This document shows, piece by piece, positions 42,841 through 52,989 of a stretch of 64,000 nt of DNA. The position numbers were made by a program, and so were the translations under genes. The notes beneath the pieces are model-generated. The model ran no database searches. It saw nothing but the letters and a program-made list of their open reading frames with translations, and was not told where the DNA came from. The stretch's first letter is position 1; each line of letters opens with the position of its first letter. This stretch comes from Maledivibacter sp. (GTDB taxonomy: Bacteria; Bacillota; Clostridia; Peptostreptococcales; Caminicellaceae): positions 186,001 to 250,000 of the forward strand of contig JAOASB010000052.1 of assembly GCA_025210375.1 (NCBI GenBank), read 5' to 3'.

Positions 42841-43434
42841 ATGTTTATTGAAGCAGTAGTATTTGGAGTAATAATTGGATTAGTTAGAAATGGTAGTTTA
42901 AGAAATATCAGTATTCTTAAAATTCGAGGATGGTATTTAGTCTTATTTGCCTTTTTAGTACAAATCTTTACAGTAGTTTTACCGGACCTATCCATCGTAG
43001 CATCCCATGGGAAATACTTTTATGTTGCTTCAGCAGCACTAATAATAGTAACTTTACTTATAAATCTAAATAAGAAGGCAATGTGGATTATTTTAATTGG
43101 GGCTTTACTTAATTTCATTGTGGTATTCATCAATGATTTTAAAATGCCTATATATATTGAAGGATTAAAGCTTGCAGGGATGCAGCATATGGTAGATGGA
43201 ATAGTAAGTGGAGATATTACAAACTATATGCCCTTAGACCAAGTTGCAAATTGGACAAAGCATCTAGGGAAATATATAGTTATACCAAAGCCCTATCCAA
43301 TGGCTAAGGTTATCAGTATAGGCGATATATTCATGTCATTTGGAATCATTTTCTTTGTCCAGGGAGAAATGCTGAAATCATATTTAACCATGAAAACCAG
43401 GATGGTTAAAATGGGATATAGATCGAAGTTTTAG
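42841..43434 (+). CDS. DUF5317 family membrane protein
   Basis: A 197-residue integral membrane protein with about five hydrophobic segments: AVVFGVIIGLV, YLVLFAFLVQIFTVVL, FYVASAALIIVTLLI, MWIILIGALLNFIVVFI, and a C-terminal IGDIFMSFGIIFFVQ. The C-terminal part with AKVISIGDIFM and the NDFKMPI loop fits DUF5317, common in Clostridia and of unknown function. AAAGGAG lies before the ATG. It stands alone between the terminators of hpf and of itself, so it appears to be a single-gene unit. Confidence 0.8.
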   Translation: MFIEAVVFGVIIGLVRNGSLRNISILKIRGWYLVLFAFLVQIFTVVLPDLSIVASHGKYFYVASAALIIVTLLINLNKKAMWIILIGALLNFIVVFINDFKMPIYIEGLKLAGMQHMVDGIVSGDITNYMPLDQVANWTKHLGKYIVIPKPYPMAKVISIGDIFMSFGIIFFVQGEMLKSYLTMKTRMVKMGYRSKF

Positions 43435-43468
43435 TAACAATGAAAAATCCGGGTTTATCACAATACTG

Positions 43469-43490
43469 AGGCAGGGGAACCTGTCTTTTT
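43469..43490 (+). terminator. Intrinsic terminator upstream of secA
   Basis: AGGCAGG pairs with CCTGTCT (one G-U) around a GGAA tetraloop, followed by TTTTT. Confidence 0.8.
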
Positions 43491-43650
43491 GACTTGTAAT
43501 CAAAACTTAACCCAAAAATTACAAAATGAATATAAATCATGATATAATTTAATGATATAATATATAGTTGAAGAATTTGATTTATAATACCTGTTAATAT
43601 AAAGAATTTTAAGGTTCAATAAATACAGTAAAAGCGAAGGGATGAGTGTA

Positions 43651-46335
43651 ATGAGCTTACTTGAGAAGATATTTGGAAGCTTCAATGATAAAGAAGTAAA
43701 AAGGCTTATGAAAACAGTGGATAAAATTGAAGCTTTAGAACCAAATATTCAAGCTTTATCGGATATAGAGCTTAAAAATAAAACCAATGAGTTTAAAGAT
43801 AAACTAAAAAATGGAGCGTCACTTGATGATATTTTACCTGAAGCCTTTGCAGTTGTAAGGGAGACAGCAGTTAGAACCCTTGGAATGAGACATTATAGAG
43901 TACAATTGCTTGGAGGAATAGTTCTTCATCAAGGACGTATTTCTGAGATGAAAACAGGTGAAGGTAAAACATTAGCAGCTACATTGCCAGTTTATCTGAA
44001 TGCCCTTGCTGGCAAGGGGGTTCATGTTGTAACAGTAAATGACTATCTAGCAAGTCGTGATATGGAATGGATGGCTAAAATCTATAAGTTCCTAGGGCTT
44101 TCCGTTGAATGTATAGTTCACGGACTTACAACCGAGGAAAGAAGAAAAGCCTATAATGCTGATATTACCTATGGTACAAACAATGAGTTTGGATTTGATT
44201 ACCTAAGGGATAATATGGTTATCTATAAAGAAGAAAGAGTACAAAGGGAACTGAATTTTGCTATAGTCGATGAGGTTGACAGTATACTAATCGATGAAGC
44301 GAGAACACCTCTTATTATTTCGGGAGCTGGGAATAAATCAACCCATCTATATTCTACTGCCGATTCATTCATTAGAACCCTAAAGAAGGAAGTAGATTAT
44401 ACCATAGATGAAAAGGCAAGCTCAGTAGTTTTAACCGATGAGGGGGGTATTCCTAAGGCAGAAAAATTCTTTGGTCTTGAAAACCTTGCAGACCCCCAAA
44501 ATATGCAAACCTCTCACCACATCAACCAAGCACTAAAGGCCCATACCCTTATGAAGAAGGATATAAATTATGTTGTAAAGGATGGAGAAATAGTTATAGT
44601 TGATGAATTTACGGGAAGGCTTATGTTTGGAAGAAGATATTCTGATGGACTTCACCAAGCTATAGAAGCAAAGGAAGGACTTGAGGTTAGAAGGGAATCC
44701 CAGACCCTCGCTACTATTACACTTCAAAATTACTTTAGAATGTACAACAAGATATCGGGTATGACTGGTACAGCAAAAACGGAAGAAGATGAATTAAAGC
44801 ATATTTATGGCATGGATGTTGTAGTTATACCTACCAATAAACCAATTGCAAGACAGGATTTACCTGACTCAGTATATAAATCACTGGAGGGTAAGTTTAA
44901 GTCGGTTATTAGAGAAATAGAAGAAAGACATAGGACGGGACAGCCAATACTAGTTGGTACTATTTCCATAGAAACCTCTGAGCTTCTAAGTACCCTTCTT
45001 AAAAGGAGAGGAATTAAGCATGAGATATTAAATGCTAAGCAGCATGAAAGAGAAGCGGAGATCGTTGCTCAAGCTGGAAGATTCGAAGCCGTAACTATAG
45101 CTACAAATATGGCTGGTAGAGGTACTGACATAGTATTAGGTGGTAATGCTGAGTATACTGCTAAGGATCAGCTTAAGAAAAAGGGCTACGATGATTATGT
45201 TATCTCTATGGTTACCAGCCTTACTCCTAGTGATGATGAACAGGTCATAGAAGCGAGAAAACTTTATAAGCAGCTTCATGAGGACATCAAAAAGATTACT
45301 GATAAGGAAGCGGAAAAGGTAAAAGCAGCCGGGGGACTTCATATATTAGGTACAGAAAGACACGAATCCAGAAGGATAGATAATCAGCTTAGAGGGCGTT
45401 CAGGTCGTCAAGGGGATCCAGGTTCATCTCAATTCTATATATCCCTTGAGGATGATTTGATGAGACTATTTGGTAGCGAGAAAATCCAAGGAATAGTTGA
45501 TAAACTAGGAATGGAAGACGATGAACCTATAGAGGCAAAGCTTTTATCTAAATCCATTGAAACTGCCCAAAAAAGAGTTGAGGGTAGAAACTTTAGTATA
45601 AGAAAGCATGTACTACAGTATGATGATGTAATGAACAAACAAAGATCGATTATCTACAATGAAAGAAAGAGAGTTCTTGAAGGTGAGAACCTTAGGGACC
45701 ATATCTGGGGAATGCTTGAGAAGCTAGTTGAAGATTCTATAGAGGTCCATACAGCAGAAGCCAGTTATCCTGAACAATGGGACTTACAAGGTCTAGAAGA
45801 TTATCTTCATACTATGTTCCTTCCAAAGGGAAGTCTTGAGTTTGAAAATATTGAGGCATTGACAAAGGAAGGACTTAAGGAAAAAATATTAAACATAGCA
45901 GAGGATTTATACGATAAGAAGGAAAAAGAAGTTACAGAAGAAAGAATGAGGGAAATAGAAAGAGTTCTTGTACTTAAGGTAGTTGATACTAAGTGGATTG
46001 ATCATATAGATGCCATGGATCAGCTAAAACAAGGTATAGGACTTAGAGCTATTGGAAATGAAGACCCTGTTAGGGCATATCAAATGGAAGGATTTGATAT
46101 GTTTAACCAAATGACAAATAGTATTCAAGAGGATACTGTAAAATATATATTCAATGTGACCGTAGATACAGAGGCTAAACGTGAACAGGTAGCCAAGATA
46201 ACGAATACTTCCGGTGGAGATGGTGTGGCCGGTGGAAGGCCTAAAACAGTGGTTAGGAAAGAAAAAAAAGTAGGAAGAAATGACCCCTGCCCATGTGGTA
46301 GTGGGAAAAAATATAAAAAATGTTGTGGAAGATAA
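43651..46335 (+). CDS. secA: Preprotein translocase ATPase SecA
   Basis: An 894-residue SecA with all usual parts: MKTGEGKT Walker A near residue 102, DEVDSILIDEARTPLIISG, TNMAGRGTDIVLGG, GTERHESRRIDNQLRGRSGR, and a C-terminal zinc motif CPCGSGKKYKKCC. It drives protein secretion through SecYEG. The ATG at 43651 is chosen over that at 43642 because the ribosome site GAAGGGA overlaps the latter. The gene is followed at a short distance by prfB, a pair conserved in Firmicutes. Confidence 0.97.
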   Translation: MSLLEKIFGSFNDKEVKRLMKTVDKIEALEPNIQALSDIELKNKTNEFKDKLKNGASLDDILPEAFAVVRETAVRTLGMRHYRVQLLGGIVLHQGRISEMKTGEGKTLAATLPVYLNALAGKGVHVVTVNDYLASRDMEWMAKIYKFLGLSVECIVHGLTTEERRKAYNADITYGTNNEFGFDYLRDNMVIYKEERVQRELNFAIVDEVDSILIDEARTPLIISGAGNKSTHLYSTADSFIRTLKKEVDYTIDEKASSVVLTDEGGIPKAEKFFGLENLADPQNMQTSHHINQALKAHTLMKKDINYVVKDGEIVIVDEFTGRLMFGRRYSDGLHQAIEAKEGLEVRRESQTLATITLQNYFRMYNKISGMTGTAKTEEDELKHIYGMDVVVIPTNKPIARQDLPDSVYKSLEGKFKSVIREIEERHRTGQPILVGTISIETSELLSTLLKRRGIKHEILNAKQHEREAEIVAQAGRFEAVTIATNMAGRGTDIVLGGNAEYTAKDQLKKKGYDDYVISMVTSLTPSDDEQVIEARKLYKQLHEDIKKITDKEAEKVKAAGGLHILGTERHESRRIDNQLRGRSGRQGDPGSSQFYISLEDDLMRLFGSEKIQGIVDKLGMEDDEPIEAKLLSKSIETAQKRVEGRNFSIRKHVLQYDDVMNKQRSIIYNERKRVLEGENLRDHIWGMLEKLVEDSIEVHTAEASYPEQWDLQGLEDYLHTMFLPKGSLEFENIEALTKEGLKEKILNIAEDLYDKKEKEVTEERMREIERVLVLKVVDTKWIDHIDAMDQLKQGIGLRAIGNEDPVRAYQMEGFDMFNQMTNSIQEDTVKYIFNVTVDTEAKREQVAKITNTSGGDGVAGGRPKTVVRKEKKVGRNDPCPCGSGKKYKKCCGR

Positions 46336-46378
46336 AACATGCAACATCACAACATATTTCGGTTAAGGACGTGATACA

Positions 46379-47483
46379 ATGCTACTTTTAGAACAAAGTT
46401 TATTAGAGCTTAATAAGCTTGAAGAATCTTTAAACGAATTGAGGGTTTCTCTTTGACATAGATAGCCTAAAGGAAGTTATTGAGGAGCTAGAGCAAAAAA
46501 TGATGGAGCCTGGATTCTGGGATGATCAGGATGGGGCTCAAAAAATCCTTCAAACATCTAAGAGACTAAAGGATAAGGTTGTAAATTTTCAAAGGCTATA
46601 TTCGGATTGGGATGAATTAAAGCTTCTAGGTGAAATGGGGATCGAAGAAAAGGACGAATCAGTGGAAAAGGAAGTTGCTAAGGGAATAAAGGAGCTTACT
46701 GAATCAATAGACAAATCGAAGATGGAAACACTTTTATGTGGAGAACTTGATAAGAATAGTGCCATTTTATCTATACATTCTGGGGCAGGGGGATTAGATG
46801 CCCAAGATTGGGCTGAAATGCTGCTTAGAATGTATACAAGATGGGGAGAGAAAAAGGGATATAATGTAAAGACCCTTGATATACTCCCAGATACGGAAGC
46901 GGGTATTAAAAGTGTTACTCTTCTTCTAGAGGGTGAAAATGCCTATGGATATCTAAAGTCGGAAAAGGGAGTCCATAGAATAGTTAGGATATCTCCCTTT
47001 GATCCATCGGGCAAGAGGCATACATCCTTTGCATCCGTGGATATAATGCCTGATTTAGACGATAATATAGATATAGATATAAATCCTGCTGATCTGAAAA
47101 TAGATACCTATAGGGCATCGGGAGCTGGAGGGCAGCACGTAAATAAAACGGAATCGGCAGTCCGTATAGTGCATATTCCCACTGGAATAGTAGTACAGTG
47201 TCAGAATGAAAGATCTCAGCACAGCAACAGAAACACAGCCATGAAAATGCTGATGGCAAAGCTGATAGAACTAAAGGAAATGGAACAAAAGGAAAAAATA
47301 GAGGACCTCAAGGGAGACTATAGTCAGATTGCCTGGGGAAGTCAGATACGATCCTATGTATTTCATCCCTACAACTTAGTAAAGGATCACAGGACCAATG
47401 CTGAGGTAGGAAATGTAGGGGCTGTAATGGACGGAGAAATAGATGCATTTATTGATGAGTACCTAAAGCAAAGAAATGCATAA
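46379..47483 (+). CDS. prfB: Peptide chain release factor 2 with programmed +1 frameshift
   Basis: The gene starts at ATG 46379 and reads 25 codons to CTT followed by an in-frame TGA (46454-46456); shifting +1 to GAC (46455) continues to 47483, giving a 367-residue RF2. The two pieces join as ELRVSL-DIDSLKEVIEEL, the normal RF2 sequence. The slip site CTT TGA C is canonical, and GAGGG five bases upstream can act as the internal Shine-Dalgarno element. The GGQ loop (SGAGGQHVNKTESAVR) is present. RF2 so controls its own synthesis. This is a frame shift by design, not a mutation. Confidence 0.96.
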
Positions 47484-47490
47484 ATAATAG

Positions 47491-47515
47491 ACAGGGGGGA
47501 TAACCTCTGTTTTTT
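47491..47515 (+). terminator. Intrinsic terminator after prfB
   Basis: ACAGGGG pairs with CCTCTGT (one G-U), followed by a T run. Confidence 0.75.
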
Positions 47516-47524
47516 ATTATGATA

Positions 47525-47628
47525 TATAGGGTTCTCATAGTATAACTTAACTTATACATGTCCAAAACTCCTGGAAACACTGAGTATTTGTACATGTATA
47601 AATTAAGATTTACTTGAAAATCTCTATA
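47525..47628. repeat. Dispersed ~100-bp palindromic repeat, family 1, copy C
   Basis: TATAGGG opens the element and TCTCTATA closes it. AACTTAACTTATACATGT faces ACATGTATAAATTAAG inside, so it folds on itself like copies A and B but is more diverged. It lies between prfB and tex. Confidence 0.65.
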
Positions 47629-47657
47629 AATAAACCAGAAAGAAGGGAGCGAATATA

Positions 47658-49946
47658 ATGGATTTAATAGTAAGGAAACTTAGTTCGGAGCTTAATCTAA
47701 AGCAGTCACAATTAGTTAGTACAATAAAGCTTATCGACGAGGGAAATACCATACCATTTATTGCAAGGTATAGGAAGGAAATGACAGGTGGCTTAAGCGA
47801 TGAGGTTTTAAGGGACCTAAATGAAAGGCTCACTTATCTAAGAAACTTGGAAGCAAGAAAAGAAGAAGTGATTCGATTAATTGATGAGCAGGGAAAATTG
47901 ACGGAGGACCTTAAAAAAGACATACTTAAAGCCGAGGTGCTTCAAAGGGTAGAAGACCTATATAGACCATTTAAACAAAAAAGAAGGACAAGGGCCACCA
48001 AAGCCAAGGAAAAGGGCCTTGAGCCATTGGCTGAATTGATACTAAACCAACAAGTGGTAGAGGGAACGATAGAGGAGTTAGCAAAGCCCTTTATCAACGA
48101 GGAATTAGAAGTAAATACCATCGATGATGCTGTAAACGGTGCTAAGGATATAATCGCTGAAATCATATCTGACAATGCGGAATACAGAGAAAAAATAAGA
48201 AACTTAAACTCAAGAGAAGGTACAATTAGCTCTAAGGCTGTTGATGAGAAGGAGGAAACGGTCTATGAGATGTACTATAACTTCAATGAAGGGGTTAAAA
48301 GCATTGCAAACCACAGGATATTGGCAATAAACAGAGGAGAAAAGGAAAAGAAATTAAAGATCAAATTGGTAAGTCCAGATGAAGAAATATTAAATTATTT
48401 AAAGAATAAAATCATACATAATACTAAAGCTATTACTACAGAAGCTTTAACTGAATCCATAGAGGATTCATATAAAAGACTTATAGCTCCGTCTATTGAA
48501 AGGGAGATAAGAAATGGGTTAACAGAAAGGGCCGAGGAGGAAGCAATAAAGGTATTTGGTAAAAATACAAAGCCCCTATTGTTAATACCCCCTGTTAAGG
48601 ATGTAAGGGTATTGGCTATTGACCCCAGTTATAGAACTGGATGTAAAATCGTTATATTAGATGGAACCGGTAAGCTGCTGGAGTATACTACTATCTATCC
48701 AAACCCACCTCAGAACAAGGTAGAAGAATCAAAAAAGACTATTAAAGAGCTTATAGAGAAATATGATATAGATATTATTCCTATCGGAAATGGTACGGCT
48801 TCAAGGGAAACGGAATTACTAGTGGCAGAAATATTAAATGAAATCCATAAAGAGGTATATTATACAATAGTCAGCGAGGCAGGAGCATCGGTATATTCTG
48901 CATCTAAACTAGCTACAGAAGAATATCCAGATATAGATGTATCCATTAGAGGAGCTATCTCCATAGGGAGGAGACTTCAAGATCCACTTGCAGAGCTAGT
49001 AAAAATTGATCCAAAAAGTATAGGGGTAGGACAATATCAACATGATTTAAATCAAAGCAAATTAGGGGAAACCTTAAAAAATGTAGTTGAGGACTGTGTG
49101 AATAGCGTAGGAGTTGATTTAAATACGGCTTCTCCATCATTACTTAATTATGTATCAGGGATATCCTCATCAATAGCAAAAAATATAGTTGCCTTTAGAG
49201 AGGAAAATGGTAAATTCTCTAATAGAAAGCAGCTTAAAAAGGTTAAAAGGCTAGGAGATAAGGCATATGAACAATGTGCAGGCTTCCTTAGAATTTCTGA
49301 TGGTGACAATGGGTTAGACAATACCGCTGTACATCCAGAATCCTATGATATCACCATGAAATGCATAGAAAAATTAGGCTATACAAAGGAAGATATCGAA
49401 GAAGGTAAACTCAGAAATATTGAAGATAAAATATTGGAATATAAAGTAGAAGAAGACAAGCCCTCTAATGAAAACAAGGGCAATGTAAAAAGCATAAAAT
49501 CTTTAAAGGCATTAGCTAATTTTAAATTTGAAGATGACAATCCTAAAAAGGATAGGTCAAAGGATATTGAAGAAAAGATCATAAAATTAGCTGAAGAATT
49601 AGAGGTCGGGCTGCCAACGCTCAAGGATATAATAGAAGAAATAAAAAAACCCGGGAGAGACCCAAGGGAAGAAATGCCAAAGCCTATTTTTAGAAGTGAT
49701 GTTTTAAAGATGGAAGATTTAAAGTTGGATATGATTATGACTGGTACAGTAAGAAATGTAGTTGACTTTGGAGCATTTGTTGATATAGGAGTTAAACAAG
49801 ATGGCCTAGTTCATATTTCAGAGCTTAGCAACAGGTTCGTAAAAAATCCAATGGATGTAATTTCCGTTGGCGATGAGGTAAAGGTTAAAATTATTGGCTT
49901 AGACATAGAAAGAGCAAAAATATCTTTAAGCATAAAGCAGGTTTAA
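47658..49946 (+). CDS. tex: Tex-family RNA-binding transcriptional accessory protein
   Basis: A 762-residue Tex protein: the N-terminal region (NTIPFIARYRKEMTGGLSDE), a YqgF/RNase-H-like domain near residues 330-450 (VLAIDPSYRTGCKIVILDGT), helix-hairpin-helix parts around 495-560 (VDLNTASPSLLNYVSGIS) and a C-terminal S1 RNA-binding domain (GTVRNVVDFGAFVDIGVKQD). It is slightly longer than many Tex proteins because of a charged linker (about 610-650). Tex binds nucleic acids and affects transcription and tolerance to stress; its exact task is unclear. AGAAGGGAG precedes the ATG. Confidence 0.94.
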   Translation: MDLIVRKLSSELNLKQSQLVSTIKLIDEGNTIPFIARYRKEMTGGLSDEVLRDLNERLTYLRNLEARKEEVIRLIDEQGKLTEDLKKDILKAEVLQRVEDLYRPFKQKRRTRATKAKEKGLEPLAELILNQQVVEGTIEELAKPFINEELEVNTIDDAVNGAKDIIAEIISDNAEYREKIRNLNSREGTISSKAVDEKEETVYEMYYNFNEGVKSIANHRILAINRGEKEKKLKIKLVSPDEEILNYLKNKIIHNTKAITTEALTESIEDSYKRLIAPSIEREIRNGLTERAEEEAIKVFGKNTKPLLLIPPVKDVRVLAIDPSYRTGCKIVILDGTGKLLEYTTIYPNPPQNKVEESKKTIKELIEKYDIDIIPIGNGTASRETELLVAEILNEIHKEVYYTIVSEAGASVYSASKLATEEYPDIDVSIRGAISIGRRLQDPLAELVKIDPKSIGVGQYQHDLNQSKLGETLKNVVEDCVNSVGVDLNTASPSLLNYVSGISSSIAKNIVAFREENGKFSNRKQLKKVKRLGDKAYEQCAGFLRISDGDNGLDNTAVHPESYDITMKCIEKLGYTKEDIEEGKLRNIEDKILEYKVEEDKPSNENKGNVKSIKSLKALANFKFEDDNPKKDRSKDIEEKIIKLAEELEVGLPTLKDIIEEIKKPGRDPREEMPKPIFRSDVLKMEDLKLDMIMTGTVRNVVDFGAFVDIGVKQDGLVHISELSNRFVKNPMDVISVGDEVKVKIIGLDIERAKISLSIKQV

Positions 49947-49956
49947 TCTATAGAGG

Positions 49957-50067
49957 AAATTGCATAACTCTGACTTGGCAGAATTGCATAATATATATGC
50001 TATAGGTTTGGAGATTTTAAAACTATATATAGTAGATAGTTTTTGTAAATAAGTAATTATGCAATTT
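49957..50067. repeat. MITE-like element, family 2, full copy
   Basis: A 111-bp element with perfect 11-bp terminal inverted repeats AAATTGCATAA (49957-49967) and TTATGCAATTT (50057-50067). A shorter inverted copy lies at 59600-59677. The rest of the 351-base gap (50068-50297) has only a hairpin at 50245-50277. Confidence 0.75.
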
Positions 50068-50244
50068 GCTTTATAGTAATTTAAGATATGATACCCTGAT
50101 ATCAGCAGCTAAGTTTTAGTATAAAATACTTGAGCCAAGCCTTCAACTTAAAACATTTGAATCGTTCCTAAAAAATTATAGAAATTCTCGTTTAAATATT
50201 ATAAAATCTTATTATAGGTCATTTCTGTAGGGAAAAATTTGACC

Positions 50245-50277
50245 AAAAGTTAAGGGTCTCGATGTGCCTAAACTTTT
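50245..50277 (+). promoter_or_regulatory. Imperfect hairpin in the leader of the MFS gene
   Basis: AAAAGTTAAGG (50245-50255) pairs with CCTAAACTTTT (50267-50277) with one mismatch, seven bases before the ribosome site GAGAGGAG. It has no T tract. It may be a translational control element or chance. Confidence 0.35.
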
Positions 50278-50297
50278 AATTTGAGAGGAGAGTTTTA

Positions 50298-51599
50298 ATG
50301 TCCCAATTAGATAATGGAAGGGTTAAAAGGCTTATGAGCTATCGTTGGGTTGTATGGGGAGTTCTTGCATCAGCTTATATTATAGTATTTTTTCATAGGC
50401 TTGCTGTTGGAGTAGTTAAGGATGAATTAATAAATACATTTAATATCACAGGTACTACCTTTGGGAACCTTGGCTCTACATATTTTTATGTTTATATGCT
50501 TATGCAAATTCCTTCAGGAATGCTTGCCGATTCTTTAGGGGCTCGTAAAACCGTTACTGTTGGAACATTGGTAGCTGGTGGGGGCTCAATAATATTTGGA
50601 TATGCACCAACTATTTTTGTGGCTTTTTTAGGGAGATTGCTAGTAGGCCTAGGCGTATCGGTTGTATTTATATCTATTTTGAAAATTCAATCTGAATGGT
50701 TTAAGGAAAGTGAATTTGCCACTATGTCAGGGATAACATCCTTTGTTGGTAATTTAGGTGGGGTGCTTGCAAAAACTCCACTGGTGATAATGGTTGGTTA
50801 CTTGACTTGGAGAGTATCATTTGTAGTTATTGGGGCGATATCAATAGTTATTGCAATTCTATGTTATATATTTGCTAGAAATACTCCCCAGGATATGGGA
50901 CTACCTTCAATAGCTGAAATAGAAGGTAAAGAAGTAAAAAAGTCTACTGAAAAGAAACCTGATCTCATAAAAGGATTAATGAAGGTAGTTTCTAATCCAA
51001 AAACTTGGCCTAGTTTTGTGGTGTTTGCAGGTTTTTTTGGAGCTTTTGTTACTTTATCAGGGTCCTGGGGAGAAGCTTATTTAATAGCGGTCTATAATAT
51101 TCCAAAGGTTAAGGCCGCAAGTTATACAATGTCCTCGGTAATAGGCTTGGCAATAGGCAGTATAGTTATTGGAAAATTCTCCGATGGAATTAAAAAAAGG
51201 AAGCTTCCAATGCTGGTGTTCGGAGCTGTATATGTGACCTGCTGGACAATTTTAGTATTCTTAAATGGAGGAAAGCCGCCGATTGAGATTTTAATGCCTC
51301 TTCTATTTATATTGGGCTTTACATGTTCAGTCTTTGTGCTGGGATGGGCATGTGCAAAGGAGGTAAATCCTCCTGAAATAGCAGGGATTTCAACCTCCGT
51401 AGTGAATATAGGTGGATTTTTTGGAGCCGCTATTTTGCCCCCAATTCTTGGAAGGGTATTTGATCGATTTGGAGGAAGCCTGCCTGCCGTAGAGCTATAT
51501 CATAAAGCCTTCATGTATTCCTTTATAGGGGTTATTATAGGGTTCATATTTATATTTTTGGTTAAGGAAACTAATTGTAGGAACATATATAAGAGTTAA
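50298..51599 (+). CDS. Major facilitator superfamily transporter
   Basis: A 433-residue protein with twelve hydrophobic segments, split by a charged loop near residues 205-225 (EGKEVKKSTEKKPD). The N-terminal half has YKD-type signals HRLAVGVVKDEL and a DSLGARKTV loop between helices 2 and 3, standard for MFS carriers; the second half has FSDGIKKRKLP. It resembles the nitrate/organic anion (sugar phosphate/OPA-like) group, but the substrate cannot be told. AGAGGAGA precedes the ATG. It is a single-gene unit, closed by a terminator at 51662. Confidence 0.85.
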   Translation: MSQLDNGRVKRLMSYRWVVWGVLASAYIIVFFHRLAVGVVKDELINTFNITGTTFGNLGSTYFYVYMLMQIPSGMLADSLGARKTVTVGTLVAGGGSIIFGYAPTIFVAFLGRLLVGLGVSVVFISILKIQSEWFKESEFATMSGITSFVGNLGGVLAKTPLVIMVGYLTWRVSFVVIGAISIVIAILCYIFARNTPQDMGLPSIAEIEGKEVKKSTEKKPDLIKGLMKVVSNPKTWPSFVVFAGFFGAFVTLSGSWGEAYLIAVYNIPKVKAASYTMSSVIGLAIGSIVIGKFSDGIKKRKLPMLVFGAVYVTCWTILVFLNGGKPPIEILMPLLFILGFTCSVFVLGWACAKEVNPPEIAGISTSVVNIGGFFGAAILPPILGRVFDRFGGSLPAVELYHKAFMYSFIGVIIGFIFIFLVKETNCRNIYKS

Positions 51600-51661
51600 A
51601 ATATGTTGATGGTGTAGAATTCTAGGCAGTTTTTGAAAATAATAAATATAAGAGTTTATAT

Positions 51662-51699
51662 AGGGACTCCTTTGATGAGGAGTCCTAAATATTTTTTTC
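51662..51699 (+). terminator. Intrinsic terminator after the MFS gene
   Basis: GGACTCCT (51664-51671) pairs with AGGAGTCC (51678-51685), followed by TAAATA and a T run. Confidence 0.85.
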
Positions 51700-51831
51700 T
51701 TTAAATATATAAAAAAAATTATATAATAGTAATGAGGATATTATATAAATGCCAAATTAGGATATTATTGTTTTATTTTTTTCTACATACAACATATATC
51801 AAAAATTAATATAATTAAAGGGGGAGATTTA

Positions 51832-52989
51832 ATGTTACTAATTAAAAACGGAAAAGTTTTTACTATGGAAGGAAAGGTTTTTGAGCAAGCAAGCATATTA
51901 GTTGAGAATGGTAAAATCAAAGAAATAGGGGAAAATATCGTTGCACCCCTTGATGCACAGGTTATTGATGCCCAGGGAAGTATAGTGACACCTGGTTTTG
52001 TTGATGCCCATTGTCATCTAGGTATGTGGGAGGATTCCATAGGCTTTGAAGGAGCAGATGGAAATGAAATGACGGATCCAGTTACACCTCATCTTAGAGC
52101 AATTGATGCAATAAATCCACTGGATAGAACCTTTGAAGAATCAAGGCAGGGTGGTGTAACATGTGCAGCAACTGGTCCCGGGAGTGCCAATGTTATAGGG
52201 GGTCAATTTGCTGCCATAAAAACCTATGGTGATAGAATAGATGATATGATAGTTAAAGAGCCTTTGGCTATGAAATGTGCCTTTGGAGAAAATCCTAAGA
52301 GAGTATATAATGAAAAGAATAAAGCACCTATGACTAGAATGGCGACGGCTGCTATACTAAGGGAAACCCTTATGAAGGCCAATGAGTACAAGGAAAAGCT
52401 AGAAGCTGCTGGAGATGATAAATCAAAGAAGCCAGCTTTAGATGTGAAGATGGAAGCGATGATAGGAGTTTTAAATGGAGAAATTCCTTTAAAGGCCCAT
52501 GCCCATAGAGCAGATGATATTTTAACATCTATAAGAATAGCTAAGGAGTTTGGAGTAAAGCTGACTCTAGAGCATTGTACAGAAGGACATTTAATAGCAC
52601 ATCATATAAAAAATGAAAATCTACCTGCCATAGTTGGACCAAGCTTTGGAGATAGATCCAAGTTTGAACTTAAAAATCTTACATTTGAAACACCTGGGGT
52701 TTTAAGTAAAGCAGGGGTAAAGGTAGCTATAATGACTGATCATCCAGTAATACCCCTTCATCACCTAGGGCTATGTGCCGCATTAGCTGTTAAAGCAGGT
52801 ATGGATGAAGAAGAAGCCCTAAAGGCTATTACTATAAATCCAGCTGAAATATTAGAGGTTGATGATAAAATAGGAAGTCTTAAGGAAGGGAAGGATGCGG
52901 ACATAGTTATTTGGAGTCATCATCCATTTGAAATAAAAGCAGAGGTTCTATATACAATTATCAATGGAGAAGTTGTATACAAAAAGTAG
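51832..52989 (+). CDS. Amidohydrolase family protein
   Basis: A 385-residue metal-dependent hydrolase of the imidazolonepropionase-like amidohydrolase group. The metal-binding motif GFVDAHCHLG is near residue 57, further histidines are in KAHAHRADD and LEHCTEGH, and the aspartate in MTDHPVIPLHHLG. The N-terminal (LLIKNGKVFTMEGKVFEQAS) and C-terminal (GSLKEGKDADIVIWSHHPFE) parts make the usual composite beta domain. No signal peptide. GGGGGAG precedes the ATG. The substrate, probably a cyclic amide or dipeptide-like compound, is unknown. Confidence 0.88.
   Translation: MLLIKNGKVFTMEGKVFEQASILVENGKIKEIGENIVAPLDAQVIDAQGSIVTPGFVDAHCHLGMWEDSIGFEGADGNEMTDPVTPHLRAIDAINPLDRTFEESRQGGVTCAATGPGSANVIGGQFAAIKTYGDRIDDMIVKEPLAMKCAFGENPKRVYNEKNKAPMTRMATAAILRETLMKANEYKEKLEAAGDDKSKKPALDVKMEAMIGVLNGEIPLKAHAHRADDILTSIRIAKEFGVKLTLEHCTEGHLIAHHIKNENLPAIVGPSFGDRSKFELKNLTFETPGVLSKAGVKVAIMTDHPVIPLHHLGLCAALAVKAGMDEEEALKAITINPAEILEVDDKIGSLKEGKDADIVIWSHHPFEIKAEVLYTIINGEVVYKK

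Noticed and set aside
46500..47483. RF2 as a short 327-residue protein starting at ATG 46500
   Set aside because: The sequence upstream continues as RF2 when the programmed +1 shift at CTT TGA C is allowed, giving the normal 367 residues.
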